A stretch of 64,000 bases of DNA from assembly GCF_016899775.1 (NCBI RefSeq), contig NZ_JACJJE010000005.1:1-64000 (forward strand). The letters run 5' to 3'. Below, piece after piece: positions 42,511 to 50,804 of the stretch. Both the position numbers and the translations under genes were made by a program. The notes below the pieces were generated by a model. That model saw only the letters and a program-made list of their open reading frames with translations. It was not told the DNA's origin and searched no databases. This DNA comes from Pseudoflavonifractor capillosus. Lineage in GTDB: Bacteria; Bacillota; Clostridia; Oscillospirales; Oscillospiraceae. Positions within the stretch are counted from its first letter, which is position 1; every line of letters starts with the position of its first letter.

Positions 42511-43731
42511 ATGAAATCCCTGTACCAGGAGGCAAAGGCGATTCAAGATCAGATCGTGGCCGACCGCCGCTACCTCCACCAGATCCCGGAGGTGGGCATG
42601 GACCTGCCGGAGTCTGCCGCCTACATTGAGAAGCGGCTCTCCGAGATGGGCATTCCCTCCCACCGGTGCGGCGTGATGCCGGACGAAATCCGGAAAAAGT
42701 ATGTGGCCATGGGCTTCCCAGACATGGCCGCCTCCACCGGCGTGGTGGCCACCATCGGCAGCGGGAGCCCCTGCATCCTGCTGCGGGCGGACTTTGACGC
42801 CCTGCCCATGGAGGAGATCAACGATCTGCCCTTCTGCTCCAAGCGCAAGGCCAGCCACATGTGCGGCCACGACACCCACGCCGCCATGCTGCTGGGAGCG
42901 GCCAAGCTGCTGAAGGACCATGAGTCTGAACTGAAGGGGACGGTCAAGCTCATGTTCCAGCCCGGCGAGGAGATGGGCTACGGCTCCAAGACCATGATCG
43001 ACGACGGCCTGCTGGAGAACCCCAAGGTGGACGCCGCCTTCGCGCTGCACATCTTTTCCACCACCCCGGTGGGAGAGGTGACCTACTGCACCGGCGTCAC
43101 AAGCTCCTCTCTGGACAGCTTCATCGTGAACATCCAGGGCAAGGGCGGACACAGCTCCACCCCGCAGCTCTCCATTGACCCCCTGATGATTGCCAACCAG
43201 ATCTATACCGCGGCCAATATGCTCATGACCCGGGAGGTGGACCCCAAGGCCACCGCAACCCTGTCCGCCGGTGTGCTCCGGTCCGGCACGGCGGTCAATA
43301 TCCTTCCGGATACCGCCACCCTCCAGATGGGCATGCGTACCTATGACAAGGAGGCCCGGGCCCATATCCTGGAGCGGCTGCCCCAGATCATCGACCACTA
43401 TGTAAAAGCCTGGCGGGGCGATTACGAGCTGGTCACCTTCAACTGCCCCTGCACCTACACCGACGACACGGTCTCCCATGAACTGCTTCCTGCCATCGCG
43501 GAAATTGTGGGAGAGGAAAATATCTCGAATACCGGACCCATGGCTGGCACAGAGGACTTCAGCTATGTGGCCGAGGCCGTTCCCAGCATGTTTATCTGCC
43601 TGGGCGCCGGCGGTCCCGACCAGTATCCCCACCACAATCCCCGCATGGTGCTGGACGAGAGCGTCTTCTTCCAGGGAGCCGCCATCCACGCCAACTGCGC
43701 CATGGAGTGGCTGAACCAGCACGGAAAGTAA
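42511..43731 (+). CDS. M20 family N-acyl-amino-acid/dipeptide amidohydrolase
   Basis: A 406-residue cytoplasmic metallo-amidohydrolase of the hippurate hydrolase/AbgB/indole-acetyl-aspartate type. Visible are DRRYLHQIPEVGMDLPES, the metal ligand motif RADFDALPM, MCGHDTHAAMLLG, the catalytic GEEMG and GKGGHSSTPQ of the dimerisation domain, and MAGTEDFSY. It likely splits an acyl group from an amino acid. GAAAGGAGAG precedes the ATG. It sits between two transporters in the sigma-54 unit. Confidence 0.93.
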   Translation: MKSLYQEAKAIQDQIVADRRYLHQIPEVGMDLPESAAYIEKRLSEMGIPSHRCGVMPDEIRKKYVAMGFPDMAASTGVVATIGSGSPCILLRADFDALPMEEINDLPFCSKRKASHMCGHDTHAAMLLGAAKLLKDHESELKGTVKLMFQPGEEMGYGSKTMIDDGLLENPKVDAAFALHIFSTTPVGEVTYCTGVTSSSLDSFIVNIQGKGGHSSTPQLSIDPLMIANQIYTAANMLMTREVDPKATATLSAGVLRSGTAVNILPDTATLQMGMRTYDKEARAHILERLPQIIDHYVKAWRGDYELVTFNCPCTYTDDTVSHELLPAIAEIVGEENISNTGPMAGTEDFSYVAEAVPSMFICLGAGGPDQYPHHNPRMVLDESVFFQGAAIHANCAMEWLNQHGK

Positions 43732-43806
43732 TTCCTCGTCCGGAAGAATCCCATAGAAATGAATCAGGCACGATGCCAAACCAATCACACCGAAAGGAGT
43801 GCGCGG

Positions 43807-45219
43807 ATGCCTGCCGCGCAGACAGCTATGGAAAAGAAAAAACGTTCCTTCGCAATGCCCCATGTTTTTGTAATCCTCACCATCATCATGCTGCTGGTAT
43901 GGGCCATCTCCTTCTTTGTGCCCAGCGGTAACTTCGAGCGGGTGCTGGACCCCAACTCCGGACGTGAGATTGTCAACCCCGATGTGTTCAACTTCGTGGA
44001 GAAAGAATACATCATGCCGGACACCTTCTTCCAGACCTTCTACAACGGCATTGTGGGCGGTATCAGCATCATGGCCAACCTGCTCATCTGCTCCGGCGTA
44101 CTGGGCTTCCTGGAGTCCACCGGCGCCTTCTCCGCCGGTATTCACAAGCTGGTCCGGGCCACCAAGGGCAAGGAACTGAGCCTGGTGGTCATCATGTATG
44201 TGCTGTTCACCGTGTTCGGCGTGCTGGGCTACGGCGAGGGCGCATACCCCTTCTATGGCCTGGCGGTCATGGTGATCATGTCGGCGGGCTATGACCGGAT
44301 GACCGGTGCGGCCACCGTCATCCTGGGCTCCTGCGGCAGCTTTGCCTGCGGCATGCTGAATATGTTCACCACCGGCGTCTCCCAGCAGATCGTGGGCCTG
44401 CCCATGTTCTCCGGCATGTGGTACCGGGCCGTCGTGCTGGTGGTCTTCTTCACCATCGGCCTGGTCTTCCTGCTCCACTACGCTATCAAAACCCGCAAGG
44501 ACCCCACCAAGAGCTACTGCTATGAGGAGTACAAGGACCAGGACGCCAGCGCCTCTCTGGGCGAGGAGGTTCCCATGGACTGGCGGCGGGTCACCGCCCT
44601 GATCGGCTTCCTGGTGCTCACCATCATCCAGGGCTACGGCTGTGTGGCGCTGAAGTGGAGCTTCCCCAACATCACCGCCATGTACATCATCTTTATGATT
44701 CTCCTGGCCCTCTTGTTCCGGATCTCCCCCAACGAGGTGTGCAACCGCTTCACTGCCGGCGCCGCCCGGGTCCTGGGTCCCGCTCTGGCCATCGGCTTCG
44801 CCAACGGCGTTATGGTCCTGCTCAACGAGGCCAACATCATGGACACCGCCGTGTACTACATGAGCAACGCCCTCCAGGGCAAGAGCCCCATGATTACCCT
44901 GCTCATCATCTACGTCTTTGTTACCTGTCTGAACTTCTTTGTGGTCTCCGGCTCCGGCAAGGCGGTCATGATGATGCCCATTCTCAGCCCCCTGGGCCAG
45001 ATCCTCGGCATCAATCAGCAGGTCATGGTGCTCACCTATCAGCTGGGCGACGGCCTGACCAACTATCTGTGGCCCGCCGGCGCCGCCGTGGCCTGCGCCC
45101 TGTGCGGCATCGACTTTGGCAAGTGGTTCCGCTTTGCCATCAAAGCCATCGGCACCATGATGGTGGCGGCCTATATCCTGATCATTGTTGCGAACGCCAT
45201 CAACTACGGTCCCTTCTAA
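43807..45219 (+). CDS. YfcC-family (anaerobic C4-dicarboxylate carrier-like) transporter
   Basis: A 470-residue membrane protein with about 12 helices. It starts PHVFVILTIIMLLVWAISFFVPSGNFERV and includes YGEGAYPFYGLAVMVIMSAGYDRMTG and a VVSGSGKAVMMMPILSPLG motif, typical of the YfcC family. Members are often found next to peptidases or arginine-pathway genes and are thought to carry peptides or acylated amino acids. The ATG at 43807 with AAAGGAG 7 nt upstream is chosen over an upstream ATG at 43759. It is the last gene of the operon. Confidence 0.9.
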   Translation: MPAAQTAMEKKKRSFAMPHVFVILTIIMLLVWAISFFVPSGNFERVLDPNSGREIVNPDVFNFVEKEYIMPDTFFQTFYNGIVGGISIMANLLICSGVLGFLESTGAFSAGIHKLVRATKGKELSLVVIMYVLFTVFGVLGYGEGAYPFYGLAVMVIMSAGYDRMTGAATVILGSCGSFACGMLNMFTTGVSQQIVGLPMFSGMWYRAVVLVVFFTIGLVFLLHYAIKTRKDPTKSYCYEEYKDQDASASLGEEVPMDWRRVTALIGFLVLTIIQGYGCVALKWSFPNITAMYIIFMILLALLFRISPNEVCNRFTAGAARVLGPALAIGFANGVMVLLNEANIMDTAVYYMSNALQGKSPMITLLIIYVFVTCLNFFVVSGSGKAVMMMPILSPLGQILGINQQVMVLTYQLGDGLTNYLWPAGAAVACALCGIDFGKWFRFAIKAIGTMMVAAYILIIVANAINYGPF

Positions 45220-45256
45220 GCGGCGAAAAAATTTTTCAGGAATTTGAAAATTTCTC

Positions 45257-45285
45257 TTGACAATCGAGACATGCCCTGCTAAAAT
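45257..45285 (+). promoter_or_regulatory. tRNA-Ala promoter
   Basis: TTGACA (45257-45262), a 17-bp spacer and TAAAAT (45280-45285). Confidence 0.85.
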
Positions 45286-45327
45286 AAACTTCGTTGTTCG
45301 CCAAGTGAACCGGCGGACGGCGAAGTT

Positions 45328-45403
<76 letters not shown>

Positions 45404-45406
45404 AAG

Positions 45407-45460
45407 AAACGAAAGAAGCTCGTTTTAACGCAAGTTAAAACGAGCTTCTTTCGTTTTGCC
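45407..45460 (+). terminator. Very long perfect hairpin after tRNA-Ala
   Basis: A 23-bp perfect stem (45407-45429 with 45434-45456) with a GCAA tetraloop and a TTTT end. It is far longer than needed for termination and could also fold in the opposite direction for the AraC gene. Confidence 0.9.
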
Positions 45461-45549
45461 CGCATTTTTATAGATTGATATATCCGCTCTGCCGCCCTGG
45501 AACTGTGTCATATGTTCCGGGGCGGCAGAGCGTTCCGGGCGGAGGGAGC

Positions 45550-46485
45550 CTAACCGGGGATACGGGGCGGGGGAGAGAGGTATTTTTCCAACACGTCCCG
45601 GCTGGCAGAGGGGGAGAGAAACTCCTGGGTGGTGAAGGTGAAGTCCTGCCGCGGGGCATGACTGTCCCGCTGAGCATCCAGACGGTATTGGCGGGGGGAG
45701 CAGCTGAACTGCTGCGCAAACCCCTGGTTGAAGTATTTCAGATCGGAAAACCCGCAGGCGAGGCTGATGTCCAGCAGAGACAGGTTGGTACAGAGCAGGA
45801 GCTGCCGCGCTTTTTCGCAGCGCAGCTTGCGCACATAGGACTGAAAGGACAGACCAAAGGCGGATTTGAAAAAAGCGGAGAGATATCCCATGGTCAGCCC
45901 CAGTTCACGGGCCAGATCGGTGAGAAGCAGCTTTTCCGAGTAGTGGCGGTCGATGTAGCTGCTGATGGTCCGAATGCGCTGGGCCCGGTTGGCGGAGCTC
46001 TGCCGCTCCTTCTCAGAGATGCAGCGGGTGGGGGCCGCCTCCAGCAGCTGCTCAAAAAACAGGCAGATCAGCCCGGCACAGCGCAGGGGGGCGTACTCCT
46101 CCGGGGAGAAATATGTGCGGGCGATCTCCAGAAGGGATGCGGCCAGCGGAGAAATTTCATCGCCGCCCGCAGCGGGGGAGAGGGAAAATTCTATATTTTC
46201 CATCTGGGGAAAGATGCCGGAGAAGAAAGCCGGGGCGATCTGAAGGGACAGGATCAGGGCGGGCCGCTCCGCGATGAGCTCGTGGCTCTCAAAGGGGTTA
46301 ATGACCCAGAGACTGCCAGCGGAGAAGGCGCGGCTGGAGCTGGGTGACAGCAGCTGCACGGAGCCGTCCAGAAGCAGGCACACCTCAAACTCCTTGTGCA
46401 CATGCGGCGTGCGGTAGAGCAGGTTGTTCAGGAATATATTATAGTCCATGTTTCCATGGGAGATCACTTCAAATTCCTCGCACAT
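45550..46485 (-). CDS. AraC-family transcriptional regulator
   Basis: A 311-residue regulator with an N-terminal cupin-like ligand domain (HVHKEFEVCLLLDGSVQLLS, WVINPFESHELIA) and a C-terminal double helix-turn-helix (LLLTDLARELGLTMGYLSAFFKSAFG, LLDISLACGFSDLKYFNQGFAQQFSCSPRQYR). The start is placed at ATG 46485 with GAGGTG nine nt upstream. It is divergent from a sugar-catabolic operon and presumably activates it when the substrate is present. Confidence 0.93.
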   Translation of the reverse strand: MCEEFEVISHGNMDYNIFLNNLLYRTPHVHKEFEVCLLLDGSVQLLSPSSSRAFSAGSLWVINPFESHELIAERPALILSLQIAPAFFSGIFPQMENIEFSLSPAAGGDEISPLAASLLEIARTYFSPEEYAPLRCAGLICLFFEQLLEAAPTRCISEKERQSSANRAQRIRTISSYIDRHYSEKLLLTDLARELGLTMGYLSAFFKSAFGLSFQSYVRKLRCEKARQLLLCTNLSLLDISLACGFSDLKYFNQGFAQQFSCSPRQYRLDAQRDSHAPRQDFTFTTQEFLSPSASRDVLEKYLSPPPRIPG

Positions 46486-46507
46486 TGGCTCCATCACCTC
46501 TAGACAA

Positions 46508-46536
46508 AGTATACAAAAAAATACACGGATAGGCAA
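46508..46536 (-). promoter_or_regulatory. Promoter of the AraC gene
   Basis: On the minus strand, TTGCCT (46536-46531), a 17-bp spacer and TATACT (46513-46508). Confidence 0.65.
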
Positions 46537-46601
46537 TCAGAAAAGTGAATTTGTCAGGAGAGAATCACAAACTAATCCAGGAAAAACAGGCGGCCCTGTC
46601 T

Positions 46602-46607
46602 TATAGT
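46602..46607 (+). promoter_or_regulatory. -10 box of the sugar operon
   Basis: TATAGT with no recognisable -35 at 16-18 bp upstream, as expected for an AraC-activated promoter. The activator site should lie between 46537 and 46585. Confidence 0.45.
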
Positions 46608-46681
46608 AAAAGAAGAATCCCCCTGTGGGAGGCAGAAGAACAGCGGCGCCGGCAGGCGTCCCAGAAAAGGAGGCTGACAGC

Positions 46682-47821
46682 ATGAGCAGAACATTGACCT
46701 ATGGTATGGTGGGAGGCGGCCCCGGTGCGTTTATCGGGGAGGCCCACCGGAAGGCCATCGCCCTGGACGGCTCGGCCCGGCTGGTGGCCGGGTGCTTCTC
46801 CCGGAGTCCGGAGAAGACCCGCGCCCTGGGGGAGGAGCTGGGCCTGGACCTGGAGCGGTGCTACGCCGACTACCGGGAGATGGCCCGGGCCGAGGCACAG
46901 CGGGAGGACGGCATCGACTTTGTGGTGGTGGTCACCCCCAACGTCACCCATTATGAGATCTGCAAGGCCTTTCTGGAGGCGGGCATCCACGTGTCCTGCG
47001 ACAAGCCCCTGGCCACCGACAGCGCCCAGGGGGAGGAGCTGAAGCAGCTGGCCCAGGAGAAGGGGCTTCTCTTCATGGTCACCTACACCTACACCGGCCA
47101 TGTCACCGCCAAGTACATCCGGGACCTGATTCGGGCCGGAGAGATCGGGACCATCCGCACCGTGATGGCCGAGTACCCCCAGGGCTGGCTGTACAGCGAG
47201 GACGACTGCGGCGGCAAGCAGGGGGCCTGGCGGTGCGACCCCGCCCAGTCGGGCAGGGTCAACTGCCTGGGGGACATCGGCACCCACGTGGAGAACGCGG
47301 TGTCCACCATGACCGGGCTGAAGATCAAGCGGCTGCTGGCCAAAATGGACGTGGTGGTTCCGGGCCGGAAGCTGGACGACAACGACCAGGTGCTGGTGGA
47401 GTACGAGGGGGGAGCCACCGGCGTCAACTGGTCCTGTCAGTTCGCCATCGGCTGTGACAACAGTTTACGCCTGCGTATCTACGGCTCCAAGGGGACCATC
47501 CTCTGGGACCAGGAGCGGTGCGAGGAGATCACCCTCATCCGGGAGGACGGCGTCGCCCGGACCATCAAGCGGGGCTACAAGGCGGTCACTCCCGCCGCGG
47601 CCAAGTACGGCCGCCTCCCCGCCGGACACACCGAGGGCTGGCTGGAGGCCATGGGCAACCTGTACGACAGCTTTACCCAGTGCGTGGCGGCCAAGCAGGC
47701 CGGCACCTTTACGGAGGACATGATCGACTACCCCACCATCGACGCGGGCATCCAGGGCCTGAAGTACGTGGAGGCCTGTCTGGAGAGCAACGAGAGGGGC
47801 AATGTGTGGGTAACCCTGTAA
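46682..47821 (+). CDS. Gfo/Idh/MocA-family NAD(P)-dependent oxidoreductase
   Basis: A 379-residue dehydrogenase. The Rossmann motif is GMVGGGPGAFIGEAHRKAI, the catalytic Lys lies in SCDKPLA near residue 107, and the alpha/beta substrate domain has CLGDIGTHVENA. Family members oxidise a sugar or cyclitol hydroxyl, as in inositol 2-dehydrogenase IolG. AAAAGGAGG precedes the ATG at 46682. It is the first gene of the AraC-controlled operon. Confidence 0.93.
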   Translation: MSRTLTYGMVGGGPGAFIGEAHRKAIALDGSARLVAGCFSRSPEKTRALGEELGLDLERCYADYREMARAEAQREDGIDFVVVVTPNVTHYEICKAFLEAGIHVSCDKPLATDSAQGEELKQLAQEKGLLFMVTYTYTGHVTAKYIRDLIRAGEIGTIRTVMAEYPQGWLYSEDDCGGKQGAWRCDPAQSGRVNCLGDIGTHVENAVSTMTGLKIKRLLAKMDVVVPGRKLDDNDQVLVEYEGGATGVNWSCQFAIGCDNSLRLRIYGSKGTILWDQERCEEITLIREDGVARTIKRGYKAVTPAAAKYGRLPAGHTEGWLEAMGNLYDSFTQCVAAKQAGTFTEDMIDYPTIDAGIQGLKYVEACLESNERGNVWVTL

Positions 47822-47866
47822 GACCGCACACAGACGGATGAAATGTTTGGAAAGGAGCAGACAGCT

Positions 47867-48868
47867 ATGGCAAGACCAGTGACCATTTTTACCGGACAGT
47901 GGGCGGATCTCTCCATGGAGGAGATGTGCAGGACCGCCAAGGAGATGGGCTATGAGGGGCTGGAGATCGCCTCCTGGGGCCAGATCGATGTGGAAAAGGC
48001 GGCCGAGGACCTGAACTATGTGAAGGAGCTGAAGGGCAAGCTGGAGGAGTACGGCCTGGGCTGCTGGGCCATCGGCATGCACCTGCCGGGCCAGTGCGTG
48101 GGCGATGCGGAGATCTGGGCCTATGACCCCCGTCTGGACAACTTCGCCCCCTCCGCCCTGGCGGGCAAGCCGGAGGAGATCCGGGCCTGGGGCGTCCATC
48201 AGATGGAGTGCGCCGCCAAGGCGGCCCGGAACATGGGAGTGAAGGTGGTCACCTTCTTCATGGGCTCCCCCATCTGGAAGATGTGGTACTCCTTCCCCCA
48301 GACCTCCCAGGAGCAGGTGGATGCGGGCTATCAGCGCATCAAGGAGCTGTGGTCCCCGATTATGGACGTGTATGACCAGTGCGGAGTGAAGCTGGCCCTG
48401 GAGGTCCACCCCACCGAGATCGCCTACGACTACTGGAGCACCAAGAAGCTGCTGGAGACCTTCGAGTACCGCCCCACCCTGGGCATCAACTTCGACCCCA
48501 GCCACCTGATCTGGCAGGGGCTGGACCCGGCCATGTTCCTCTTCGACTTTGCCGACCGGATCTACCACGTCCACATCAAGGACGCCAAGCTGAACCTGAA
48601 CGGCCGCAACGGCATCCTGGGCTCCCACATCACCTTCGGGGACCAGCGGCGGGGCTGGAACTTCGTCTCCCCCGGCCACGGGGACGTGGACTTTGACAAC
48701 ATCATCCGGGTGCTCAACCAGATCGGCTACGACGGCCCCCTGTCCATTGAGTGGGAGGACAGCGGCATGGAGCGGATCTTCGGCGGCACCGAGGCCTGTG
48801 CGTTTACCAAGAAGATCAACTTCTCCCCCTCCAACGTGGCCTTTGACGACGCTATGAAAACAGACTGA
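47867..48868 (+). CDS. Sugar phosphate isomerase/epimerase-type TIM-barrel protein
   Basis: A 333-residue AP-endonuclease-2-like TIM barrel. Metal-binding positions are visible in LEVHPTEIAYD, NFDPSHLIWQG, VHIKDAK and SIEWED. The family includes IolE dehydratases, IolI/IolH epimerases and ketose 3-epimerases. It pairs with the oxidoreductase before it and a xylose-isomerase-like protein after it. The ATG at 47867 follows AAAGGAG. Confidence 0.9.
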   Translation: MARPVTIFTGQWADLSMEEMCRTAKEMGYEGLEIASWGQIDVEKAAEDLNYVKELKGKLEEYGLGCWAIGMHLPGQCVGDAEIWAYDPRLDNFAPSALAGKPEEIRAWGVHQMECAAKAARNMGVKVVTFFMGSPIWKMWYSFPQTSQEQVDAGYQRIKELWSPIMDVYDQCGVKLALEVHPTEIAYDYWSTKKLLETFEYRPTLGINFDPSHLIWQGLDPAMFLFDFADRIYHVHIKDAKLNLNGRNGILGSHITFGDQRRGWNFVSPGHGDVDFDNIIRVLNQIGYDGPLSIEWEDSGMERIFGGTEACAFTKKINFSPSNVAFDDAMKTD

Positions 48869-48907
48869 GACAAGTTTTGACCATTGACAGAAAGGAGCCG
48901 GTGCGCT

Positions 48908-49942
48908 ATGACCAAATTCAAATTTTCCGTGGGCCCCTGGAACGTACATGAGGGGGTGGACACCTACGGCCCCGCCACCCGCAGCACCATCCCCATCGAG
49001 GAGAAGTTCAAGAAGTTTGCCGAGCTGGGCTTCTCCGCCGTCCAGTTCCACGACGACGACGCGGTGCCCAATATCAACGACTACACCGAGGAGGAGATCA
49101 AGGAGAAGGCCCGGGAGCTGAAGAAAACCCTGGACAAGTACAACCTGAAGGCGGAGTTTGTGGCCCCCCGCCTGTGGATGGACCCCCACACGGTGGACGG
49201 CGGCTATATGAGCACCTCGGCGGAGGACCGGGAGTACGCCATGTGGCGCTCCTACCGCTCCATCGACATCGCCAACGAGCTGGGCACCGACCTGGTGGTT
49301 CTGTGGCTGGCTCGGGAGGGCACTCTGTGCGCCGAGAGCAAGTCCCCGGTATGGGCCACCAAAATGCTCATCGAGTCCATCAACAAGATGCTGGAGTACG
49401 ACCCCAAAATCCGCATCTGCATCGAGCCCAAGCCCAACGAGCCTATTGACCGGAGCATCTGCGGCACCATGGGCCACGTGATGGCCATTTCGGCGGCCAC
49501 CATCGACCCCGCCCGGGTGGGCGGCAACCTGGAGAGCGCCCACGCCATCCTGGCCGGCCTGGACCCGGCCCACGAGATCGGCTTCGCCATGGCCATGGGC
49601 AAGCTGATGACCGTCCACCTCAACGACCAGAACGGCATCCGCTATGACCAAGATAAAACCTTCGGCGTGGAGAACCTGCGGGCTGCCTTCAACCAGGTGA
49701 AGGTGCTGAAGGAGAACGACTACGGCAGCCACGGGGAGTACGTGGGCCTGGACGTGAAGGCCATGCGCACCACCCGGGACGAGGACTGCTATAAACACCT
49801 GGAGAACAGCCTGAACATCTTCAAGGCCCTGGAGGAGAAGGTGGAGCGCTTCGACTACGACTTCCAGAGGAAGTGCGTGGAGAACCGGGACTTTGAGGCC
49901 CTGGAGATGTACGTGATGAACCTGCTCATGGGGCTTGTGTAA
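48908..49942 (+). CDS. Xylose-isomerase-like TIM-barrel protein
   Basis: A 344-residue barrel beginning KFKFSVGPWNVHEGVDTYGPATR, with IEPKPNEPID, GNLESAHAILAGLDPAHEIG and MTVHLNDQNG. These resemble the metal- and substrate-binding segments of xylose isomerase-like proteins (EPKPnEP is diagnostic). It is shorter than true XylA (about 440) and lacks its usual N-terminal region. It probably isomerises an aldose-ketose pair in this pathway. AAAGGAGCC precedes the ATG. Confidence 0.88.
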   Translation: MTKFKFSVGPWNVHEGVDTYGPATRSTIPIEEKFKKFAELGFSAVQFHDDDAVPNINDYTEEEIKEKARELKKTLDKYNLKAEFVAPRLWMDPHTVDGGYMSTSAEDREYAMWRSYRSIDIANELGTDLVVLWLAREGTLCAESKSPVWATKMLIESINKMLEYDPKIRICIEPKPNEPIDRSICGTMGHVMAISAATIDPARVGGNLESAHAILAGLDPAHEIGFAMAMGKLMTVHLNDQNGIRYDQDKTFGVENLRAAFNQVKVLKENDYGSHGEYVGLDVKAMRTTRDEDCYKHLENSLNIFKALEEKVERFDYDFQRKCVENRDFEALEMYVMNLLMGLV

Positions 49943-49963
49943 GGAAACGGGAGTGAACAAGAC

Positions 49964-50797
49964 ATGCTGGTTACACTGCGAGAGGTGCTGAAGGACGCCC
50001 AGGAGAAGAAATACGGGGTGGGCCTGTTCAACACCGTCAATCTGGAGATGGCCAAGGGCGTGCTGACCGCGGCGGAGGAGCTGAACAGCCCGGTGATCAT
50101 CGGCACGGCGGAGGTGCTGCTGCCCACCGCCGGTCTGGAGGAGCTGGCCTATTTCCTGCTGCCCATGGCCCGGAAGGCGTCCGTTCCGGTGGTCCTCCAC
50201 TACGACCACGGCCTCACCGAGCCGAAGATCATGGAGGCCCTGCGCCTGGGGTTCTCCTCCATTATGTACGACTGCTCCACCGACAGCTATGAGAACAACG
50301 TGCGCCGGGTGGCCCGGATGGTGGAGATCGCCCATCTGTTCGGCGCCACCGTGGAGGGGGAGCTGGGCCACGTGGGAGCCAATGAGACGGGCTCCGGCGA
50401 CGAGGGCATCTACACCCAGCCGGAGCAGGCCCGGGACTTTGTGGAGCGCACCGGGGTGGACGCTCTGGCGGTGGCCATTGGCACCGCCCACGGAGCCTAT
50501 AAAGAGAAGCCCAAGCTGGACATCGGCCGGCTCTCCCAGATCACCCACACCGTCTCCACACCCCTGGTCCTCCACGGGGGCAGCGGCCTGTCCGACGAGG
50601 ACTTCCGGAACTGCGTGGCCAACGGCATCTGCAAGGTGAACATCTTCACCGACATCAACTGCGCGGCGGCCCGGGCGGCCCACGACGGCTACCGGGAGGG
50701 CTGCGGCCTCACCGACCTGCAAGACGGAATCACCCAGGCGGTGAAGGAGGAGACCATGAAGAAAATGCGGGTCTTCGGCAGCGCCGGCAGGGGGTAA
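49964..50797 (+). CDS. Class II ketose-bisphosphate aldolase (FbaA/GatY/IolJ type)
   Basis: A 277-residue zinc-dependent aldolase that cleaves a phosphorylated ketose to dihydroxyacetone phosphate and an aldehyde. Zinc ligands appear in VVLHYDHGL near residue 80, GELGHVG, AIGTAHGAYK and LHGGSGLSD; the KVNIFTDIN strand binds phosphate. The short length fits tagatose/IolJ-type enzymes. It lies directly before a PfkB kinase that could supply its phosphorylated substrate. Confidence 0.93.
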   Translation: MLVTLREVLKDAQEKKYGVGLFNTVNLEMAKGVLTAAEELNSPVIIGTAEVLLPTAGLEELAYFLLPMARKASVPVVLHYDHGLTEPKIMEALRLGFSSIMYDCSTDSYENNVRRVARMVEIAHLFGATVEGELGHVGANETGSGDEGIYTQPEQARDFVERTGVDALAVAIGTAHGAYKEKPKLDIGRLSQITHTVSTPLVLHGGSGLSDEDFRNCVANGICKVNIFTDINCAAARAAHDGYREGCGLTDLQDGITQAVKEETMKKMRVFGSAGRG

Positions 50798-50804
50798 GGA
50801 CACG

